From Hyphomicrobiales bacterium (GTDB lineage: Bacteria > Pseudomonadota > Alphaproteobacteria > Rhizobiales > Aestuariivirgaceae): a DNA stretch of 10,514 nucleotides. A program made the position numbers and the translations under genes. The DNA lies in assembly GCA_025362535.1 (NCBI GenBank), contig JANYGE010000109.1, positions 1 to 10,514 of the forward strand. The letters run 5' to 3'. Under the pieces are notes generated by a model. That model was not told the DNA's origin. It was given only the letters and a program-made list of their open reading frames with translations, and did no database searches. Positions 6,646 to 10,514 of the stretch are shown here, piece by piece; positions within the stretch are counted from its first letter, which is position 1; each line of letters starts with the position of its first letter.

Positions 6646-7416
6646 TCACTGCGCCGTAAAGCCACCATCGATCAAAATATCCTGGCCATTGATCAGATCA
6701 GAGGCTGACGAAGCGAGGAACAGGATTAAATCGGCAACCTCTACCGTTTTACCAAAACGGCCGGCTGGAATTTTCGCCTTCATAGGCCCGCCTTTCGCAG
6801 GATCGCCCCACACCATTTCGCCCATTGGCGTCAAGATCACTGTGGGGCACACGGTATTGGCTTGAATATTATATTTGGCCCATTCAATCGTCATCACTTT
6901 GGTGAGCATATTGAGCCCACCTTTCGATGCACCATAGGCACCATGATCAGCCAAAGCCACCACACCGGATTGCGATGAGATATTGATGATCTTGCCCATG
7001 CCTTGTTTGATCATGTTGGGAGCTAGGGCCTGCGCCAACAGAAAGGGCGCGCGCAAATTCACCGCATTCACCCATTCCCAATCTTCAACGCCAGTGTCGA
7101 TGATGGATTTCACCACCGCAACCCCTGCATTATTCACCAGAATATCAATGGTGCCGAAGGTGCGAAGCGCCTCAGCCGCCGCAGCTTGCGTTGCTGCAAC
7201 GCTGGCCAGATCAGCCTCAATGGCAAGGCAACGCCGCCCCAAAGCTTTGACAGCAGCGGATACATCAGCCAGCCCCTTGGCATCGCGGCCCACGGCCACA
7301 ATATCAGCCCCGGCATCGGCCAGCACTTTACAGGCCTCAAAGCCAATGCCCTTGGTGGCCCCTGTCACCAAGGCCCGCTTGCCTGCTAAACTGAAGCGCT
7401 TTTCCCATTCTGCCAT
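6646..7416 (-). CDS. SDR-family oxidoreductase, L-xylulose reductase (DCXR)-like
   Basis: 256 aa classical short-chain dehydrogenase. The start ATG 7416 is preferred because GGGAG lies 6 nt upstream; the frame extends to 7512 but those extra residues are not SDR-like. Visible are the cofactor loop TGATKGIG (18-25), VGRD with Arg44 after strand 2 (suggesting NADP(H)), NNAG (95-98), and the catalytic set Asn120, Ser148, Tyr161 and Lys165 (YGASK). The region CPTVILTPMGEMVWGDPAKG with IPAGRF resembles the substrate-side loop I recall for mammalian DCXR, so reduction or oxidation of a ketose or polyol is likely; the exact substrate is inferred only. A sugar role would fit a DeoR regulator elsewhere in the window, but they are far apart. 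It is tandem with, and upstream of, the toxin-antitoxin pair, which has its own promoter. Confidence 0.88.
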   Translation of the reverse strand: MAEWEKRFSLAGKRALVTGATKGIGFEACKVLADAGADIVAVGRDAKGLADVSAAVKALGRRCLAIEADLASVAATQAAAAEALRTFGTIDILVNNAGVAVVKSIIDTGVEDWEWVNAVNLRAPFLLAQALAPNMIKQGMGKIINISSQSGVVALADHGAYGASKGGLNMLTKVMTIEWAKYNIQANTVCPTVILTPMGEMVWGDPAKGGPMKAKIPAGRFGKTVEVADLILFLASSASDLINGQDILIDGGFTAQ

Positions 7417-7539
7417 ATTAGACTCCCATTGATTTTGATGACGAGATTTCGCGTAAACGCCACAACTGTCAAGCTGTTTGCAGTTAAGATTTTCTCCACA
7501 GTTGCGAGGCAAAATGAAAGAAAGCAGGAGAAATTGATT
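7417..7539. promoter_or_regulatory. Divergent promoter region of the SDR and methyltransferase-like genes
   Basis: 123 bp between two divergent genes. On the - strand a perfect -35 TTGACA (7472-7467) is followed 17 nt later by only a poor -10 (AAATCT), so the SDR promoter may need an activator. A 7-bp inverted repeat CAACTGT (7463-7469) and ACAGTTG (7498-7504) surrounds that -35 box and could be an operator. No convincing promoter is seen for the + strand gene. A Shine-Dalgarno AGGAG at 7526-7530 serves the + strand gene. Confidence 0.35.
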
Positions 7540-8049
7540 GTGAATGCAGGAAAGCGGAACACCACGGGATTAGGCCAAAGCGCTCCGCTCTTTGAGTTAA
7601 AGGGCAAATGGGCCCGCATTGAACTTTCAGCCTATGTGGCAAGCCTTTCTTATGTGCTTGGCATTTTGCTGGTGGGCGAACAAAAACTAACAGCGGCATC
7701 TCCAGCCATTCTGGCTGTGCTGCTTATCTGTTTTCTCGCCTTCCTGATTTCCGTGGTCATCATTCAGGGCCGCATGGGATTCGCACCCTCCGCCAATACA
7801 TTTGGCAAACCACAACATCTGGTGACCGCTGGCATCTTCCAATATTCGCGCAACCCAATTTTTGCGGCATTTCTTCTGCCACTCATTTCGCTTGCACTTC
7901 TATCGGTCTCTGCCGCAATCATCGCAACTGCGGTCTATATGGTGGTGATGAACCTAACGGTTCTGCGCACGGAGGAACGCGACCTCGTCAAGCTCTTTGG
8001 TCAAACCTACGTGGACTACGCGTCCAAGGTTCCGCGCTGGCTGTTCTGA
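7540..8049 (+). CDS. Isoprenylcysteine carboxyl methyltransferase/PEMT-like integral membrane methyltransferase
   Basis: 169 aa from GTG 7540, chosen because AGGAG (7526-7530) sits 9 nt upstream; an upstream TTG at 7429 would add 37 residues with no family likeness and overlap the neighbour's control region. There are about four hydrophobic segments (roughly 27-45, 56-76, 107-122 and 124-142). The C-terminal half shows the family block HLVTAGIFQYSRNP (93-106), then RTEERDLVKLFGQTYVDY and VPRWLF at the end; the paired Glu (145-146) and FG-x-x-Y pattern are typical. Family members methylate lipids or isoprenylated substrates with S-adenosylmethionine in the membrane. Bacterial versions are mostly uncharacterised, so the substrate is unknown. 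Its last 96 bp overlap the end of the convergent DUF1127 gene. Confidence 0.85.
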   Translation: MNAGKRNTTGLGQSAPLFELKGKWARIELSAYVASLSYVLGILLVGEQKLTAASPAILAVLLICFLAFLISVVIIQGRMGFAPSANTFGKPQHLVTAGIFQYSRNPIFAAFLLPLISLALLSVSAAIIATAVYMVVMNLTVLRTEERDLVKLFGQTYVDYASKVPRWLF

Positions 8050-8352
8050 CGTGGGGAGAGCGGCCCTCCCCAAATCGGGAAGGGCCAAAACCGCTTTTGG
8101 ATTTTCATAAAGCTTGGCCGAGGCACGAAGACTGCGTTCGGCCTCCATTTCATGATCAGAATCAAGCGGCAGGGCAATGAGCCTGCTCAATTCGCTGCGC
8201 ATCAAGCCAATATCGCGCAATTGATAATCGTTGAAATGTTGCATCTGTTTCAGAGATTTTCGCATGCGCCAATTCTGAACCAAGCGCACCAGCCAGGTCA
8301 CTTGGCCATAAGCCCGCCGGGATTGAGCAACAGTGATTTCATAATCGCGCAT
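7954..8352 (-). CDS. DUF1127 (YjiS-like) domain protein with antisense-encoded tail
   Basis: 132 aa from ATG 8352; GGAG 6 nt upstream supports it over ATG 8364 and TTG 8373. Residues ~24-62 match DUF1127: NWRMRKSLKQMQHFNDYQLRDIGLMRSELSRL in pieces, with the hallmark LRDIG followed by R-S-E. DUF1127 proteins are small, basic, and widespread in alphaproteobacteria; some have roles in RNA, phosphate or C1 metabolism, but no function is assigned here. Most are about 50-100 aa; this one has a long extension, and residues from about 90 on are read partly through hairpins and then antisense to the end of the methyltransferase-like gene. It is divergent from the MocR gene and shares its 124-bp control region. 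Confidence 0.75.
   Translation of the reverse strand: MRDYEITVAQSRRAYGQVTWLVRLVQNWRMRKSLKQMQHFNDYQLRDIGLMRSELSRLIALPLDSDHEMEAERSLRASAKLYENPKAVLALPDLGRAALPTSEQPARNLGRVVHVGLTKELDEVAFLRAQNR
8062..8100. terminator. Two adjacent hairpins just past the methyltransferase-like gene
   Basis: Hairpin one pairs GGCCCTCCCC (8062-8071) with GGGAAGGGCC (8077-8086), one C-A mismatch, loop aaatc. Hairpin two is CCAAAA/TTTTGG (8085-8090, 8095-8100) with a 4-nt loop; they share two bases, so they are alternatives or stack imperfectly. The GC-rich stem 12 nt after the stop at 8049 suits termination of the + strand gene, but a T-run does not follow directly. Both lie inside the DUF1127 reading frame. Confidence 0.4.
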
Positions 8353-8372
8353 AATAGTCTCCATAATCTCCA

Positions 8373-8440
8373 ATTGTATCTATTGTACTTAAGTGCAATG
8401 CAGATTTAACTTGCATAAAACACAATTATGTAGATACAAT
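8373..8440. promoter_or_regulatory. Divergent mocR/DUF1127 control region with symmetric ATTGTATCTA elements
   Basis: A perfect 10-bp inverted repeat ATTGTATCTA (8373-8382) and TAGATACAAT (8431-8440) brackets the region. Within it lies an 18-bp palindrome ATTGTACTTAAGTGCAAT (8382-8399) with a single mismatched pair. A further ATTGTAC copy is at 8468-8474, just before the mocR start. The right arm contains a -10 TACAAT (8435-8440) with -35 TTGCAT (8411-8416) at 18 nt, giving a + strand promoter. The left arm and the palindrome contain TACAAT on the - strand for the DUF1127 gene. MocR proteins commonly bind repeated sites in such divergent regions and autoregulate; binding here is inference. 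Confidence 0.6.
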
Positions 8441-8476
8441 GAAGGTCGACCATTAAACAATCGAAATATTGTACCC

Positions 8477-9865
8477 ATGACAATTTGGACGCCAACCCTA
8501 GACCGTACCAAGCCACTTTACCTCGCCATTGCGGATGCCATCACCCAAGATGTGGAGGGCGGCACCTTGGCCAAGGGTGATCGTTTGCCACCACAGCGCG
8601 ATCTCGCGTGGAAATTGGGGGTTACACTTGGCACCGTAACCAGAGCCTATAAGGAAGCTGAGCAGCGTGGCCTGCTCTCCGGCGAAGTGGGGCGCGGCAG
8701 TTACATCAGGCAAGGCAATGTGGTGACGGCCATCCCGTCACTCGGTCAAGACTCCGAAGACCTGGTTGATCTCACCCATGCCATTCCGCCACCTGTGGTG
8801 ACACCGCAAGAATTCGATGCGGCCCTCCATTCCGTGATGCGTGACCCACGCAAATTGGACTTGCTTGATTATGCCCCACCTGATGGCTTTGCCTTGCATA
8901 AAACCATGGCCGCCCGTTGGTTGAAGTTAAGTGGCATTGATGCCAATGAGAGCGAAATTTTTATCACTGCGGGGGCTCATCTCGGGCTGATCACCGTGCT
9001 CGAAGCCATTACTGATCCTGGTGATGTGATCATGGCCGAGAATGTGAATTATGCTTTGCTGCGCGCCACATTCAAAAATGCCCATGTGGTGCCATTAGCT
9101 CTGGGCATGGATGAAGAAGGCTTGTTGCCAGATGCCTTTGAGCAAGCGGCCAAGGCTGGCACATCGCGCATTCTCTATATTGTTCCCACCTTACAAAACC
9201 CAACCACCAGCACCATGAGCCATAAGCGCCGCGAAGCTATCGCTCATATTGCGCAAAAATATAACATCACCATTGTTGAGGATGATATTTTCCGCCTGCT
9301 TGATGCCCGTGTGCTGCCACCCACTTTTTATACACTGGCTCCGGAGCGCACCTATCATATCACCAGCCTCTCAAAAACTTTGGCCCCCGGATTGCGCATC
9401 GGTTTTGTGGTGGCTCCGCATGGCCAAGACCGCACCATGCGCGCCCATATCCGCACCATGGCAGCACGCACCGTGGGGATCACCGGCGAGATTGCCCGCT
9501 ATTGGATTGAAACCGATTTGGCGTCTACCATTCTCACCCGCACCCGCAATGAACTGGCCTCGCGCCGCGCCACATTTATGGAAGTTTTCAAAAACACCAA
9601 GTTCCGCTGTGAACCGGGTGCGCCTTATGCTTGGCTGGAATTGCCAGAACATTGGAGTGCCACCCGCTTTGCCTCTGCCCTCTTGGCCAAGCGCATCAAA
9701 GTCTCACCAGGGTCGATGTTTATGCTGGACCGCAATACGGCAAGCCGCCACATCCGGGTGTGCTTTGGCAACCCCCAATCGGGTTGGCGTTCACGGCAGG
9801 CCTTCGAGACCATTCGCACATTGATGAATGACCATGATGAAGATGACTTCACTCCAGTTGCTTGA
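8477..9865 (+). CDS. MocR-type (GntR-family HTH plus class I aminotransferase-like) PLP-dependent regulator
   Basis: 462 aa from ATG 8477, the typical MocR length; the frame is open 28 codons further upstream but that part covers the promoter and has no family likeness. Residues ~12-80 form the winged HTH (KPLYLAIADAITQDVEGG, LPPQRDLAWKLGVTLGTVTR, GEVGRGSYIR). The remainder is an aminotransferase fold: the PTLQNPTTS stretch with Asn241, Asp270 in VEDDIF (contacts the PLP ring), and SLSKTLAPGLRIG with Lys300 as the PLP Schiff-base lysine. All key residues are present, so it should bind PLP and sense an amine or amino acid rather than act as a transaminase. The start lacks a clear Shine-Dalgarno. 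It sits immediately upstream of kbl and divergent from a DUF1127 gene; control of threonine/glycine breakdown is a plausible but unproven role. Confidence 0.93.
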   Translation: MTIWTPTLDRTKPLYLAIADAITQDVEGGTLAKGDRLPPQRDLAWKLGVTLGTVTRAYKEAEQRGLLSGEVGRGSYIRQGNVVTAIPSLGQDSEDLVDLTHAIPPPVVTPQEFDAALHSVMRDPRKLDLLDYAPPDGFALHKTMAARWLKLSGIDANESEIFITAGAHLGLITVLEAITDPGDVIMAENVNYALLRATFKNAHVVPLALGMDEEGLLPDAFEQAAKAGTSRILYIVPTLQNPTTSTMSHKRREAIAHIAQKYNITIVEDDIFRLLDARVLPPTFYTLAPERTYHITSLSKTLAPGLRIGFVVAPHGQDRTMRAHIRTMAARTVGITGEIARYWIETDLASTILTRTRNELASRRATFMEVFKNTKFRCEPGAPYAWLELPEHWSATRFASALLAKRIKVSPGSMFMLDRNTASRHIRVCFGNPQSGWRSRQAFETIRTLMNDHDEDDFTPVA

Positions 9866-9915
9866 CATAAAACCAGTTGAGTAAATTTCACGGATTGTAT
9901 TTGATCAGTGATAAT
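9862..9915 (+). promoter_or_regulatory. Control region upstream of kbl with an ATTGTAT element
   Basis: The 77-bp gap between mocR and kbl contains GATAAT (9910-9915) as a possible -10 with only a weak -35 (TTTCAC, 9886-9891, 18 nt). A TTGACA overlaps the mocR stop (9862-9867) but lacks a good partner. ATTGTAT at 9894-9900 matches the first seven bases of the inverted-repeat arms ahead of mocR and lies in the would-be spacer. This makes direct MocR control of kbl possible; the promoter call itself is weak. Confidence 0.35.
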
Positions 9916-9942
9916 TCCATAGCAAAGGCACAGGAGTGCTCC

Positions 9943-10514
9943 ATGTCGGCTTTTTATAAATCCCTAGGCGAAGAACTCGAAGCGATCAAAAACGCCTCCT
10001 TATGGAAAACCGAGCGCATCATTGAATCAGCCCAAGGGCCTCGTATCGGTGTTACTGGTCGGCGTCAGGTTCTCAATTTCTGCGCCAATAATTATTTGGG
10101 CCTCGCCAATCATCCAGCCCTTATCGAAGCTGCGAAGGCCGCCCTCGACAGCCACGGCCTCGGTATGGCCTCGGTGCGTTTCATTTGTGGGACAACAGAT
10201 TTGCACCGCGCATTAGAGGTTCGCATCGCCGATTATGTGCAAATGGAAGACGCGATTTTATTTGCCGCCTGCTTTGATGCCAATGGTGCGGTGTTTGAGC
10301 CTTTATTTGGCGAGCAAGATGCAATCATCTCTGACAGTCTCAACCATGCTTCGATTATCGACGGCATTCGCCTGTCAAAAGCCAAACGCTATCGTTTTGC
10401 CAATAGTGATATGAATGATTTGGAAAAACAATTGCAAGCCGCTAAGGCCGAAAATGCGCGGCGCATTGTGATCGTGACTGATGGCGTGTTTTCCATGGAT
10501 GGTTATTACGCCAA
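9943..10514 (+). CDS. kbl: 2-amino-3-ketobutyrate CoA ligase (glycine C-acetyltransferase), 3' truncated by window
   Basis: 190 codons are visible; full-length enzymes are about 395 aa. AGGAG 6 nt upstream of ATG 9943 fixes the start. This is a PLP-dependent alpha-oxoamine synthase that cleaves 2-amino-3-ketobutyrate with CoA to glycine and acetyl-CoA, the second step of threonine breakdown after threonine dehydrogenase. Family signatures seen: [16 protein letters not shown] (43-58), [15 protein letters not shown] (75-89), SCFDAN-like [12 protein letters not shown] (108-119), [20 protein letters not shown] (131-150) and TDGVFSMDG (179-187), all very close to what I recall of E. coli Kbl. The PLP lysine lies beyond the window. 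A tdh gene would be expected just downstream (inference). Other alpha-oxoamine synthases (BioF, HemA, Spt) fit less well. Confidence 0.93.
   Translation, partial: MSAFYKSLGEELEAIKNASLWKTERIIESAQGPRIGVTGRRQVLNFCANNYLGLANHPALIEAAKAALDSHGLGMASVRFICGTTDLHRALEVRIADYVQMEDAILFAACFDANGAVFEPLFGEQDAIISDSLNHASIIDGIRLSKAKRYRFANSDMNDLEKQLQAAKAENARRIVIVTDGVFSMDGYYA

Noticed and set aside
8393..8476. N-terminal extension of the MocR protein from ATG 8393
   Set aside because: This stretch holds the palindrome and promoter elements and its translation has no resemblance to GntR proteins.
1..10514. tRNA/rRNA genes, CRISPR arrays, IS elements, prophage or integron features
   Set aside because: No cloverleaf-like segments, regularly spaced repeats, transposase or integrase motifs were seen; the toxin-antitoxin pair alone does not indicate a mobile island.

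Overview
The window looks like a stretch of an alphaproteobacterial chromosome, possibly Hyphomicrobiales-like. This is inferred from gene content and style (coxMSL-type molybdenum hydroxylase, DUF1127 protein, MocR regulator, moderate GC), not from a marker gene. It holds ten complete or nearly complete protein genes, one partial gene at each end, and no RNA genes, IS elements or CRISPR arrays that I can see.

Left part (1-4301, all + strand): the C-terminal end of a DeoR-type sugar-responsive repressor is followed by a tight four-gene molybdenum hydroxylase operon. Its order is FAD subunit, [2Fe-2S] subunit, Mo-pterin catalytic subunit, then a small MoaD/ThiS-type ubiquitin-like protein ending in Gly-Gly. 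The genes overlap or nearly touch. The three subunits should form a cytoplasmic xanthine dehydrogenase-family enzyme of unknown substrate. Its active-site loop is not that of CO dehydrogenase. The MoaD-like protein suggests a dedicated sulfur-carrier or cofactor-supply function.

Middle part (4302-6640): a membrane-anchored, FMN-binding glutamate synthase-like protein follows on the + strand. It is broken by a single-base frameshift near 4833-4836. Facing it on the - strand is a toxin-first type II toxin-antitoxin pair (BrnT-like toxin, CopG-like antitoxin). Its strong promoter appears to give a leaderless toxin mRNA and lies inside an inverted repeat.

Right part (6646-10514): an L-xylulose-reductase-like (DCXR-type) SDR on the - strand is divergent from an isoprenylcysteine-methyltransferase-like membrane protein. 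That gene overlaps tail to tail with a DUF1127 protein gene. The DUF1127 gene is divergent from a MocR-type (GntR HTH plus aminotransferase) regulator, and the space between them carries a symmetrical set of ATTGTA elements and a near-perfect 18-bp palindrome. Downstream of mocR, kbl (2-amino-3-ketobutyrate CoA ligase, threonine catabolism) runs off the window. An ATTGTAT copy also precedes kbl, so the MocR protein is a plausible regulator of kbl.

Most genes belong to known families. The most notable points are the MoaD-like partner in the Mo hydroxylase operon, the frameshifted synthase, the leaderless toxin-antitoxin promoter/operator, the MocR operator architecture, and the DUF1127 tail encoded antisense to its neighbour.
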